A stretch of 64,000 nucleotides of DNA, taken from the NCBI GenBank assembly GCA_963978895.1, contig OZ022238.1, forward strand, positions 51,040,128-51,104,127, in the 5' to 3' direction. Below, piece by piece: positions 38,453 to 63,384 of the stretch. This DNA is from Erpobdella octoculata (lineage: Eukaryota; Annelida; Clitellata; Hirudinida; Erpobdellidae). Numbering within the stretch: the first letter of the stretch is position 1; each line of letters starts with the position of its first letter. The notes beneath the pieces were generated by a model. That model was not told the DNA's origin, searched no databases, and saw only the letters and a list, made by a program, of their open reading frames with translations. The position numbers and the translations under genes were made by a program.

Positions 38453-39127
38453 TAAGTTGGCAATTTCGCATAACGCGGCGACCGCGGTGGTCAACAGTCA
38501 GCAGTTGAAAAAATTGGTGCGTACAGGCGTGTAATAAAAATGTTACACTAGGAATTCGTCTCCGAGATCGTGGTGGCGGCCGTAAGCTCGTTCCAAAGGT
38601 CTGGGACTGACTGCGGCGAACATGCGGTCACCAGCCGTCTTCATTCAAGTCTTTGGCAGACGGGGTGAGACCGAAGATGAAGATTTGAATAGCTTATAAT
38701 CTTCCAAGCCAGGTGGTTTAAGACTGTAATAGCAGTTGGTAAGAAAAATACTACATAATTTCCTGTCGCTTATCACAATTCAATCCTGTTTAATCTTCTC
38801 TCCTCCTCTATCACGGTTTTAGACTGACCCGTATGAAGCGAGGCAGATTTTGAGGGGGGGTTTTCGTAGCTGGTGGGGGGTACTTATTGCGGTGGCGTAA
38901 TTGGTAGCTGGCGGCGGAAGTGGTAGTTGCTATGGCGACAGTTCTTTTTTTTTGTCATCGACGGTCAGCAATTAATGATCGAAGTTTCGAGCGTGGCTCG
39001 AGGTGATGGATGATGGCAATAAAAACTCTGAAATTTTTCTCTTTAGAATCCATTTCGAAACGAAATAGAATTTTTTTTATTTTCAATCGGAGATGGTGAA
39101 GGGTGGGTGTTGCTACGATTATAATGT
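38453..39127. other. No gene seen
   Basis: Unique sequence with a G-rich patch at 38850-38930. On the minus strand around 38590-38660 a frame contains VPDLWNELTAAT, faintly like a LINE C-terminus, but this is too degraded to call. Confidence 0.4.
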
Positions 39128-39242
39128 GACCACCACGTTCGAGACGTCATCATTATCATCATCACCATTATAATCATCATCATCATCGACATCAGCATAA
39201 TCATTATCATCATCATCATCATCATCATCATTGTCGTCGTCG

Positions 39243-39287
<45 letters not shown>

Positions 39288-39440
39288 CCACCACCACCAT
39301 CACCATTATCATGGTACATTTCAGCCTTACCACTGCCATGTGCACCATCACAACCACTACCACCATCATTATCATCAATGTCATCATCATCAACACCACC
39401 CTCGTCTTAGCAATCGCCATCTCCATCATCATCATCTTCA
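39128..39440. repeat. Interrupted ATC/ACC triplet array
   Basis: ATC triplets with ACC, GTC and ATT interruptions, including a purer run at about 39240-39290. Confidence 0.85.
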
Positions 39441-39679
39441 AAACCTTTCCACATCAAGATGAACATCACACTACTCACAACCACAGTTAATGCCTTTTTC
39501 ATTAAATGGAGACAAAGTGCTGACAAACGGTGATCTTTCCGTTTCCAATTCCCATTAAGTTTTTTTTTATAATTTTTTCAAATTTTCATCTTTTTCTGAT
39601 CGTTTAATTTCGCAAATTTTTTATCTCTAACTTTCTACACGTTAGTTACATGCCTAAGAAGTACAAATCTTGGTGTAGT

Positions 39680-40090
<411 letters not shown>

Positions 40091-40225
40091 ATCAAAAGCC
40101 ATCATTTCGTAAACCTCTTAAAATATGGAAAAACTACGAAATTCATTTACATGACTTACTTATTAACTTTTTCATGCATTTTGTATAATCTCGATTTTAT
40201 TTTATTTTTTTTATTTATTCATCAT

Positions 40226-40405
40226 GTTAATATTTTGTTACTTTCGATACACCTCCTCACTCCTGGCATCTTCCACACCGGGAAATCCAAGCTCGACCGA
40301 CAAGACGGGCTTTCCAAGCCAATTATGGAAAGAGCACCTGTACCTGTAAAACGATACTCTAGCGACGATGTGTATAACCGCATTATTTATTCTGTACAAA
40401 AATAA
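40226..40405 (+). CDS. Possible terminal coding exon, unidentified
   Basis: The tail of an open frame has balanced composition within AT-rich surroundings: GIFHTGKSKLDRQDGLSKPI, then MERAPVPVKRYSSDDVYNRI, ending at TAA (40403-40405). I do not recognise the product. Candidate splice acceptors exist (for example before CTCGACC near 40291), but there is no partner exon in view. It may be chance or a degraded transposon fragment. Confidence 0.2.
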   Translation, partial: VNILLLSIHLLTPGIFHTGKSKLDRQDGLSKPIMERAPVPVKRYSSDDVYNRIIYSVQK

Positions 40406-40454
40406 ATTAATATAATAATGAAGATTTTAAGTATCTACATACATAATTTCCTAT

Positions 40455-40463
40455 GTGTGTATG

Positions 40464-40497
<34 letters not shown>

Positions 40498-40850
40498 TGT
40501 ATGTATGTATGTATGTATGTATGTATGTATGTATGTATGTATGTATGTATGTATGTATGTATGTATGTATGTATGTATGTATGTATGTATGTATGTATGT
40601 ATGTATGTATGTATGTATGTATGTATGTATGTATGTATGTATGTATGTATGTATGTATGTATGTATGTATGTATGTATGTATGTATGTATGTATGTATGT
40701 ATGTATGTATGTATGTATGTATGTATGTATGTATGTATGTATGTATGTATGTATGTATGTATGTATGTATGTATGTATGTATGTATGTATGTATGTATGT
40801 ATGTATGTATGTATGTATGTATGTATGTATGTATGTATGTATGTATGTGA
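40455..40850. repeat. (ATGT)n array, about 97 units
   Basis: Pure GTAT/ATGT tetranucleotide array, without the ATGC island found in the array at 37954. Confidence 0.97.
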
Positions 40851-41377
40851 AGTTAGTATAAGGGATTAAAAAAAACTATTGAAAAATATAATAACCAATA
40901 ATAATAATAATAATTTATTATGGTTCCGTATAAGTTTATAGAATAAATATGAAGTATATTCCACATATGTTTATAGAACACATATGAAGTATATTCCACA
41001 TAAATCTTTAGTTGTTGACGGAACACGTCGCTAATTTACTATGATTAAATATCTCGGGGTTCTTCGTTATTATTTTTGCAGTTCTTTGGTAAATATTCAA
41101 TTTTCACTTTTATCGGACAATAAAAATTGCCAATAACGATTATAATGATTATAGTAATAACAGTAATAATAATAAAAAGTAACTGTGAATTAAAATAATA
41201 GTTATGATTATGATAGTAGTAAAATCTTCTCACAGCATCACGTACATGAAATCTGCCAGTAATTTCACGTCCATAAAATTCCTGCCGATAATATCACGTA
41301 CATGAAATATCCCAATAATGTCGAATCTATGCGTCCGCTCTCATAACTGAGTCGTTGAAAAGAAACTCGTTGGCGTA
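40851..41377. other. AT-rich, no gene; short direct repeats
   Basis: A unit containing ATGAAGTATATTCCACATA is duplicated in tandem at about 40935-41002. ATCACGTACATGAAAT motifs recur at about 41236 and 41294. Nothing coding is seen. Confidence 0.5.
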
Positions 41378-41479
41378 CTACAACAACAACAACAACAACA
41401 ACATTAGCAGCTACCTCAACAAAAACAAAAATATCAACAACAACAACAACAATAACTACCTCAACAAAACAAAAATATC

Positions 41480-41510
<31 letters not shown>

Positions 41511-41640
41511 TTAACAACTACCTCAACAAAAACAAAAATATCAACAACAACAACAACAACAACAATAGCAACTACACATACAAAAACAACAATAACAACA
41601 CACAATTACAATAACAACTTCACATGAAAATAAAACAACA
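41378..41640. repeat. Compound (CAA)n array
   Basis: (CAA)n blocks are separated by the phrase ACTACCTCAACAAAAACAAA, repeated about three times, so it is a higher-order repeat of roughly 60-70 bp. Confidence 0.85.
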
Positions 41641-42158
41641 GTAACAACTACACATACAATGAGAACAACAGTAACAACTACCTGTGCAATGAAAACAACA
41701 GCATTTGTATAAATGGTCATTTCCTTCATGAAAACGACAGAGTTAGGGTAAAAATCTCAGAAAAATTGCTTCTCAACGACTATGCTCTTCCACCTCCGCC
41801 GGGCAGTCATTGGCTTACTTCGCTCCCCTTTTTTTGTAATTTCATGGAGAAAATAAATAGAGGTTGAAGATGAGATTAGCATAAAAATCAAAAATTTAAA
41901 AACAAATGCACAAAAAATAAAAAAATATATTAATAGCCGTGTAATTTGTCAGGATTGTGAGCTTTTTTGACAAGAGAGCGGTGATGTAGCGCACTATAAA
42001 CACGGCTGGCGTCGAGCGATAATAGGCAACCGACGAAAGCGCAGCTCGAGCGAGCGGCGCTAAGTCCGTTATAAATTCTTAGCCCCCCCCCTGACGCCAT
42101 CTTGTTCGTCTCTTTATACCCGAGAAGTGGTCGTTTTATTGCAGGTTTGTTGCTCTAA
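41641..42158 (+). promoter_or_regulatory. Possible CpG-rich promoter-like patch (about 41960-42145)
   Basis: In an otherwise AT-rich area this patch has many CpGs (GTCGAGCGATAATAGGCAAC, GCTCGAGCGAGCGGCGC), two TATAAA-like boxes (41995 and 42071) and GACGCCATCTTGTTCGTCTC, which resembles the 5' end of a housekeeping transcript. It ends TTTTATTGCAG just before a (TTG)n array. No coding exon is identifiable downstream, so the call is speculative. Confidence 0.2.
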
Positions 42159-42362
<204 letters not shown>

Positions 42363-42729
42363 AAGAAAAAGAAACTGTTTGACAAACAGTGTTTGTCTTA
42401 ATGTGTTTTTTTTTGTTCCTGAGTGTGGGAAAAAACGAAGTTCATTTCATTTTGCGCTTTTCCGCTCGAGACTACTTTTTTATTTATTTTTTCCTCGAAA
42501 CAAAATCGTTTTTTTACTCTAAGCAAAAACATTCATTAAATTTTTTAAATTAAATTTTTTTCAAATTAATTCAAAAACCTTACTTTTATTTCAAACCCTA
42601 AAAAAAAAGAGGAAAACCTTTTTTGCCAGTCTGGCACCACTCTCGCTTCCATTTGTCTTTTAATGATCTGATTGTGAAAGGCCATTCCTCAAGTTTTTTT
42701 TCTTTCTTTTTCTATCTCTCGAATGTGAT

Positions 42730-42730
<1 letters not shown>
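42363..42730. other. No gene seen
   Basis: T-rich unique sequence preceding a LINE fragment. Confidence 0.5.
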
Positions 42731-42765
<35 letters not shown>

Positions 42766-43395
42766 ATTTATTTATAAAAAAAATCACAATTTCGACAAAA
42801 AACAAATAAGGGGCAACAGAAAAAGAACAAATGTTCCTGCGAGACTGTAACCCTGTACATAAAATTGTAAAAAAGTAAAAATTTACAAAAGAGCAAATAT
42901 CTTCACTGAATTGGTATGAAGTCTTTCAAAGTCTTGTGCAGCAGGTAATTTTTCAGAGAAGCCTTGAATGAGCTGAGAGAACTTTTGTTGATGTCATGCG
43001 GCAGAGAATTCCAGATCTTAGGACCAACAAATTTTATCGAGTGCATTCCAAGTGTCGACCGGATCAATCCTGAACGGAAACAGTGTTTAGAACGCACAAA
43101 ATGGTTGTGAACTTCTTCTGCTTTATAAAGGTGACTCGTTGAATATTGGGGTGAAAGATCATGTGCATACTTATACATGTAAATTGCTGATTGATATAGA
43201 CAGACTTGATCAATTGTCAACAAATGGTTGTTTATCCGAGTGGTTTTGGTTGAATGACTCCTGGGCAGGTGAAAAATTGCTCTAATAATACGTTTTTGGA
43301 GAATCATTATTTTTGTTATTCGACTTCTGTAGTTGATACACCATATAAAATTACAATAGTTAATGAAAGGATATATTAATGAAAAGTACAGTGTC
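42731..43395 (-). mobile_element. 5'-truncated CR1/L2-like LINE, 3' fragment
   Basis: On the minus strand an open frame reads through typical C-terminal reverse-transcriptase-associated motifs: YISRLTLYFSLIYPFINYCN, IMILQKRIIRAIF, then VGPKIWNSLPHDINKSSLSS and FKASLKNYLL, ending at 42903. A 3' UTR and poly(A) (poly-T on plus at 42733-42760) follow. An in-frame stop lies just upstream of the first motif near 43412, so only the last part of ORF2 remains. It is a different family from the fragment at 10955, which has a (TTA)n tail. Confidence 0.75.
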
Positions 43396-43514
43396 AGGCG
43401 ACTGATATAATATTTCTAAAAATAACTTATTTGCATAATTTAATATTCATTTTCTAATGTCATGCATGAACGCTCCGATGTTTTTCAATCTGGATAACCG
43501 TCAGAAATTATTAT

Positions 43515-44341
43515 TATTATTTATGATTGTTATTGTTATTGTTATTGTTATTGTTATTGTTATTGTTATTGTTATTGTTATTGTTATTGTTATTGTTATT
43601 GTTATTGTTATTGTTATTGTTATTGTTATTGTTATTGTTATTGTTATTGTTATTGTTATTGTTATTGTTATTGTTATTGTTATTGTTATTGTTATTGTTA
43701 TTGTTATTGTTATTGTTATTGTCATTGTCATTGTCATTGTCATTGTCATTGTCATTGTCATTGTCATTGTCATTGTCATTGTCATTGTCATTGTCATTGT
43801 CATTGTCATTGTCATTGTCATTGTCATTGTCATTGTCATTGTCATTGTCATTGTCATTGTCATTGTCATTGTCATTGTCATTGTCATTGTCATTGTCATT
43901 GTCATTGTCATTGTCATTGTCATTGTCATTGTCATTGTCATTGTCATTGTCATTGTCATTGTCATTGTCATTGTTATTGTTATTGTTATTGTTATTGTTA
44001 TTGTTATTGTTATTGTTATTGTTATTGTTATTGTTATTGTTATTGTTATTGTTATTGTTATTGTTATTGTTATTGTTATTGTTATTGTTATTGTTATTGT
44101 TATTGTTATTGTTATTGTTATTGTTATTGTTATTGTTATTGTTATTGTTATTGTTATTGTTATTGTTATTGTTATTGTTATTGTTATTGTTATTGTTATT
44201 GTTATTGTTATTGTTATTGTTATTGTTATTGTTATTGTTATTGTTATTGTTATTGTTATTGTTATTGTTATTGTTATTGTTATTGTTATTGTTATTGTTA
44301 TTGTTATTGTTATTGTTATTGTTATTGTTATTGTTATTGTT

Positions 44342-44401
<60 letters not shown>

Positions 44402-44534
44402 ATTGTTATTGTTATTGTTATTGTTATTGTTGTTGTTATTGTTATTGTTATTGTTATTGTTATTGTTATTGTTGTTGTTATTGTTATTGTTATTGTTATT
44501 GTTATTGTTATTGTTACTGTTATTGTTATTGTTA

Positions 44535-44578
<44 letters not shown>
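43515..44578. repeat. (TTATTG)n-(TCATTG)n-(TTATTG)n hexanucleotide array
   Basis: About 1.06 kb. TTATTG units run to about 43720, then about 42 TCATTG units to about 43972, then about 62 TTATTG units to 44345. A pure TTG block follows (44345-44400), then a mixed zone, then an ATT block (44541-44578). The layout is A-B-A with single-base unit changes. Confidence 0.96.
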
Positions 44579-44580
<2 letters not shown>

Positions 44581-44766
44581 TACAAATTTCAATTGTTATT
44601 ACTAGCAAACAAAAATAATTGGAATCAAAATATATGAAAACAATTTAAATATAATACTAAAAATACAAAAATAGTAAAACTTACAGTTTAAATCTAATTG
44701 ACATTTGGAGTACGTATAGCACAGAGATAAAAACTGAATTAATGGTTTACTATTTTTAATTATTTA
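44579..44766. other. AT-rich spacer, no gene
   Basis: Short AT-rich interval between the hexamer array and the mini-Helitron. Confidence 0.5.
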
Positions 44767-45044
44767 CTAGAAGGGCTGTCGGGTGTTATTCGGGTTTGCC
44801 CGGGGATGCACGGGGTTGCCTGGTGTTACCCACCCGTGGTTGCCCGGTGTTACCCGGGGTTTTTCAAAGTTTTTTTTATCTTGTTGTTTTTTTTTCTCTC
44901 GTGTTGGAGTTTCTAATGTTTTTAACCTTTCAAATTTCTTTTCTTTATAAGGGCTACCTACACGCCAAATTTCGTCCAAATTGGTCGAGCGGTTTGGATT
45001 TGTATAAAGGACAAACAAACCGACAGTCAGCTATATACATGAGA
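44767..45044 (-). mobile_element. Mini-Helitron, 278 bp
   Basis: Read on the minus strand it begins TCTCATGTATATAGCTGACT, preceded by A, and ends with a GGGCAAACCC hairpin-like stretch and ...GCCCTTCTAG, followed by T. The interior includes CAAATTTCGTCCAAATTGGT, and a related degraded fragment occurs at about 47140-47205. There is no coding capacity. Termini and A/T target fit Helitrons, although the family differs from the 1.45 kb elements. Confidence 0.55.
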
Positions 45045-45244
45045 TTATTATTATTACGATTATTACTATTTCTCATAAGATAAACTGAAAAATTTCAAAA
45101 GACTAGCAAGAAATGCGAAGAGACACGAAATATTTCACCGTCAACCCTGCGTGGAAACGTCATTGATGCATGACTCAACTAATCAGGATTGAAGAAAAAA
45201 GAGTATAACAGAAAGTAGATGGTGGTGGTGATGATGATGAGGAT

Positions 45245-45598
<354 letters not shown>

Positions 45599-47690
45599 GG
45601 TATACTGTAAACTAAAAATAACCAGCAAAATCAAAAAGTAAAAGGTGGATGAAAGTAAAAGCAATAAAATATAAATTACACAAAAATTAAACGAAGGAAA
45701 TAATCAAAAAAAATAACTAAAAAAAGTAAAACGAACGAAAATATTGTAATAAAGAAGTAAAAAAGGATTAGAAAAGAAATTTCTATCTCGGAAGAACTCC
45801 TCAATGGAAATGACACAATTAGGTCCTCAACGAAGCTAATATGATTTCCACTCCTTGTGAGACAAGTTGATGAATAAAGATGATAATATATATAAAAATT
45901 ATAGTAACAATAATTACTGAAATCATAATAATAATATAATTATTATAATTATATGATGATAATAAGTTAAAATATAATGAGTTATTTATTTTATAATTAC
46001 AAGCAGTAATACCGAAAGATCGGTTTTTGTCGGTTTTTATCGGTTTTTATCGGTTTTCGAAAGTTCGGAATAAGATTATTTCCGTAACTGAATAAAATGG
46101 AACGTTTGGAAATCTGTTTCGGAAATGTCGGAATTCCCAAAAAAATTAATCAATGCCGGATTTTCGTAAGTTAAAAATTTAAAAAACTTTCCATCGTACA
46201 ATCAAGTTGAAACTTAGAATGTAAAAGCTTGCTACTCGTGGCAGTGCATTCTAGTGAATTTTAAAAAAATTTCTAAAAAAAAATAATTTAAATTTTATTT
46301 CTCTTTCGTCAACTTCAAGAAAAAACTGAGACTGTCACCGTTTGTTTTGATTTTTTCGCTTTTTGTTAGTTTTTAAATGAGATCTTCGGAATTCAAGTTT
46401 CTCATTCTTTCCCTTTTTCTTTTTACAAACTTTTATTTAGGTTACAATCTCTGTTTGTGTGGTTTTCTCGGTACGCAAATCTTGCAAGTAAAATTTAACC
46501 AGCCAGGAAGCTGAAACTTTCAGCATAGCTTTACCTTGGATGACAATACATGATTCAATTAAAAAAAAAATTAATTTGAACATCTTTCGTATTTCTAAAT
46601 CGAGTGTATTTGAAACAAAAGTTTGTGTTGAAAAACTAGTTTTTTCTTTTACCTGTTCCTTTATTTGTTCCTTTACCCTCTATTTCTTTATTTTTCTTCC
46701 CCGTTTTCTCGCCCTCTCTTTCTTTTTCCCTTCTCCCGCGTTAATTTTTGGGTTAAAGGAAAGACGTTTGACTTGCCACGTTGAGCGGCTGAAGCCCACA
46801 CGGCGCCAATGGATTTTTTATCTTTTTTTCTTTTCTTTTCTTCCTCTTATTAATTTTTTGAAAAGATTTGGTATTTGGCCTGCCGGCCCTGGATGGCTGC
46901 AACCTACTCTACGCTACTAGATTTTTCACTCTAAAACGTAAAATAAATAGTAGATTTGTCAAAAATGCTGAAAAAACCCTCTTTAAACTTGGTTACGCGA
47001 TTTCAAATTGAGTGTTACGAAGTTAAAACACAACAACCCCCCATTGTCGAACCCTCCATGACCTGAAATAACTTTGTGGCAATAAATAAACAGTAAAATA
47101 AAAAGCAATTATTTTTATGGCTTCCCAATCTCTGTTCCTTTTTGAGAACTACCTCCACGTCAAATTTGGTTCAAATTGGTCAAGTGGTTTGGATTTGAAT
47201 ATTATTTAAGGGCATATTTATATAGAAATGATTGTTATCGTAAAAAAAATTATTTTTTGTTTTTATGCATAAATAAAATACAAAGGAGACAAAGCAACGA
47301 TGTGAGCATGAAATTCTGGCAGAGCAGAAAAATCTAGGAGCACAAATGCTCAGAACGAAATCATTCAGCCGATGCTGATCGATCTGTTGATCTGTCAATC
47401 AATTTGTTTATCAATCAATCGATCAATCACTTTTTTTTCTCATCTTGAGAGACCAATCGGTTCGTGGGATATCATAAGTTCAGACGATCAGTCAGAGTCC
47501 CATCCGAGAGCGGAATCGAACCGTGTAGGCTGGCATCCTGGCATCAATGCGTCAGTCAGTCAGTCAGTCAGGGGCCCTGCAAGATCGTTCGTTCAGTCGT
47601 GTCTTTATTGAATTTACTAGATTTAATCTTCGTGAATTATGAAAAAGAAAAACTTTATCCTGAAGATGATGTAATTTATTATGAATGATG
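45599..47690. other. No gene; one degraded repeat fragment
   Basis: AT-rich unique sequence. At 46020-46060 CGGTTTTTATCGGTTTTT is repeated three times. At about 47140-47205 (TCAAATTTGGTTCAAATTGG) lies a degraded relative of the mini-Helitron at 44767. Near 47511-47521 GGAATCGAACC, read on the minus strand, matches a tRNA B-box, but no A-box is found. Confidence 0.45.
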
Positions 47691-47860
<170 letters not shown>

Positions 47861-50099
47861 ATACGGCTGAACTGTAACGGCACATTTGTCACGTTTATAT
47901 AATAAACTAAACTATCTAATTATAATAATTATTTGCATTTAGTTTTAAAAACATGAAAGAAAAAATAAAAACTATACGGGTAAATCCATACCGTTAACGC
48001 TTTACCCGTAGCCGTTACGGACTTCCCCGTACCCGCAAATACGGATCGGGTACGGGTACACCCGCGCAGCCCAAGTAGCCACAAATACAGTAAAACCATG
48101 TCGTACGTTTGATAAATAGTAGAAGAAATGCCTTCATCAATCAGAACATTGAATTCCCCTATGAATCCAAGAAGGGCACAGAGGTACTTCTGAGGTACCG
48201 ATACTTTTCAATGATTTGAATCAACGTGGAGGGCTATTTAGAATTGAGTCGATAATGATGATGAGGGTGATGTTCACTTTGCAGCGTTGCTCAGCATTTG
48301 ATGGTTTTTTTATGAACAAAAATGTTTGTTTAGAGAGAAATCAAATGAAAACTTTTCTATGACTCTTCACTATCGGTTTTTCTTCTTGTGATTACTGATT
48401 ACTCTAGCAAAAGAAAGTTAACCGAAGAAAGTCAATACACGCTCGGAAAAATAAATATGGAATAAAGCATTCTTTGCAGAATCTTCTTCCGGTAATTCCA
48501 TTCTAAAAAATCTGGTAATAGAAGATGATAAACCGACTATCCAGCTGTTCCTGGCTTCTTTATTGGCTGATTTCCATGTTACATAATTTTGCGTATACGG
48601 CATTTCCTCGCGATACCGATACACACTCATCAGTTCGTTTCGGGGTTATTATTAGTATTAGAACTGGTTTTCAATCATACCTTTTGAAGTTTCTTCTCGC
48701 CATCTATGAAGCCTTTTGAAAGTTTTCTGTTTCTATCTATGGCTCCATGGCCTTTTGAGGTTATCTCCTGCCATCTAGGGAACTTTTTTGAGATTCCTAC
48801 TGTCAATATTAAGGGACCTTTTGGAGGTTCTCTCCTGCCATCTATGGAACTTTTTGAGTTTCTCTCCTATAACCTAGGGAGCTTTTTTAATTTTTAAATA
48901 AACGAATTGTGCAGCAGCATAAAGTACACAATGAAACCTCAAAACTGAATTATTATTATTATTATTATACTATACATTCATTTAGTTTCAGCCCTGAGAG
49001 CAGCACCATGTCCCCCATTTTTATTCCCATTTGGCTATTACCATTACATAGTTATTACCCAGATAGTTGCCGACCGGTGGGATCCTGGATTTAAAGATAA
49101 TTATACAAATATTAAAGTACAACTCTGCCAAGCTTTTGCGAGCCAGTCCCAAGCCTGGATAAAGGAGGAGGGACAGTTAAAATTATCAAATTATGATCTA
49201 CGACAGTACTTCAGTATTTTCTACTTACAACTATTATCAGTTTTAAAACACCTGGTGTAAGGGACTATAAGTTATTAGGAAAAAAAATATTGAAATATGG
49301 TTTTATTGAAGTGAAAAGTAACTTTATAATTCATTAAAACAACTGTATACCAAACTGCATCGATATATATGTTCATATCATCGTCATCATTATCATCGCC
49401 ATTCTCATCGTCATCATCATCCATCATCACCATCACTATCATTTGAATAAATTTAGTCTCTTGATTCAAAATTTTTACAGGCTCGTAGTGAAAAACTTTA
49501 ATAAAAAAATACGAACGAACAAGTCTAAAATAGTTGCACCACTCGGGCGTGTCAACGTTAGTGTTCAATGTATGCGTGTGTATGCGTGTGTACGTTAATA
49601 TGTGTATGTGCATGTGTAAAATAACAACCAATCTCAACAAAAATTCATTTTTAAGGATGACTGCAAATTGACGAAAGAGTAAAAACTGAGGGTTGACGTA
49701 GCAAAGAAGAGAGAAAAAGAGAACGAAAACGAAACGAACTCATCTCATCAGGTCCTCGCGACTATACATTCATCATACAACACCATTACAACAACAAATG
49801 CCGTCACTCACACTATCATTATCAAGATCGTATGAAAAAGAGATATAGACAGAGAGAGAGAGAGAGAGAGAGAGAAAATAAGGAAGAAATAATAATAGAA
49901 ATGAAAAGTTGATAATGGTCCAATCATTTGAGTTTTTAGCTATTCATCATTTCAACGTCTGCTTTAATGTCAGCCATGCGTTTGCAAAAAAAATTACATT
50001 ATTACCATTATACTAAATTACAATAAAAAACCCACCATTACACTAAATTACATCACATCACGACATTACAAGAAAACCACGACTGGAAAACTTTTCAAG
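47861..50099. other. No gene; degenerate tandem phrases
   Basis: At about 47975-48070 the motifs TACCCGTA and CGGGTACGGGTA recur. At about 48698-48890 four degenerate copies of a roughly 50-60-bp unit contain CCATCTATGGAACTTTTTGA. A short (GA)n occurs at 49852-49875. No exon, RNA or transposon ORF was identified. Confidence 0.45.
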
Positions 50100-51316
50100 G
50101 AGAAAACATTTTTTTTATTCAACGCATCAAATTACTCGTCTATAAATGCATAAAATACTGAAATTTCAAAGTGGACACACGGACAAAAAACAAACAAACA
50201 AACAACCGCAGAGAACGAACAACAACGAGCAACAACAACGTCGACAAATCCTTCCGCTCCGTTCCACGACGACTTCAAGTGCGCGCACGACACGACGCAT
50301 GCTTCTCCGACCGCTTCGTTCCGGGCCGTTCCGATTTTTCTTAGTGCGTCCTTAAAAAGGACATCGGATATATCACCAGGTATCACTTTTCAAGAGATTT
50401 TCCCAAGCAAAATGGCAGCAATAACAAACGAACAAAAAAATTAGAAAGAAAAAGGCTGTACAGGAAAGCTCAACGTTAGACTCTCGTTTTAGTTTCGGTT
50501 CACGTCGCAAGAAAATACTATCTTTTTTTTAAATAGAAAACCGTGATTTTTCATCTCAACCATCAACATAACTGTAAAAACACACGTGTGTACGATCAGT
50601 CTGAAATGTGTTTTTTATTATCACTTGAAGAAGAATACGAATCGACGAATGTATGCAATACCACACGATCAATGACTAAACCAGAGGGGGACTGAAATGA
50701 ATGAATGATTTGAGACATGAATTTGTAGGAATTATTAAAAAAATAACTGAATTGACTAGAGGTGAATCCGTTGGCATTGTTTACGTAATCAGTAAATTTA
50801 TAAATACATTTACATTTTTCAAGCATATCGAAGCGATCGTAACGCTGAAAAGAAAAAAAAAGATCGCTGGTGCAAAAAATAAAACGCGTAAAATAAATCG
50901 ATGAAGTAATACTTTTAACTAGATTAGTCGGACAAGTGGAGCAAGCATGATGCAAGTTTTATTATTCTGTTGAGACTACATGTTTCTTTATACAAGTGTA
51001 TATATATATATATATATGCTGTATGTTGTAAATATGTGTGTGTATATGTATATATACATAGATAACACAACAGATGTTGCTGATGAATGAAATAAAGAAA
51101 CTGAGGCTACATTGAAATGCCACACAGATATACATGACTGTACAGTAGGTGGAGACTGCGTACAAAATCAACGTACTGAAAAGTCACTATGGACAAGGTC
51201 ACGAGAGAGCGGTCGATAAACATGCGTACGACAAATCAAAACTATAAATAGAACCTCATTCACAGGCACACACACATGCACACGCACACAGGTGAAACAA
51301 AAATAAAAAAACGCCT
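50100..51316 (-). other. Probable 3' UTR / downstream region of MAST
   Basis: Downstream of the MAST stop on the minus strand there is no further exon. AATAAA signals on that strand occur at 50958-50963, 50614-50619 and 50114-50119, any of which could end the transcript. The stretch at 50160-50360 is CpG-richer and contains an 84-residue minus-strand frame without known motifs. I treat it as untranslated. Confidence 0.45.

Positions 51317-63384
<12,068 letters not shown>

Noticed and set aside
37938..38534. Cys/Met/Tyr/Val and His/Thr/Tyr/Ile repeat frames at 37938-38534 and 40418-40869
   Set aside because: Produced by (ATGT)n; all six frames are open.
38580..38680. Possible LINE C-terminal fragment (VPDLWNELTA on the minus strand)
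   Set aside because: Only a short, weak match interrupted by stops; too degraded to call.
46540..46920. 126-residue plus-strand frame rich in F, S and L
   Set aside because: Low-complexity pyrimidine-rich DNA without a conserved motif or splice context.
47505..47560. Possible tRNA or SINE (minus-strand GGTTCGATTCC)
   Set aside because: A good B-box match but no A-box at the right distance and no cloverleaf.
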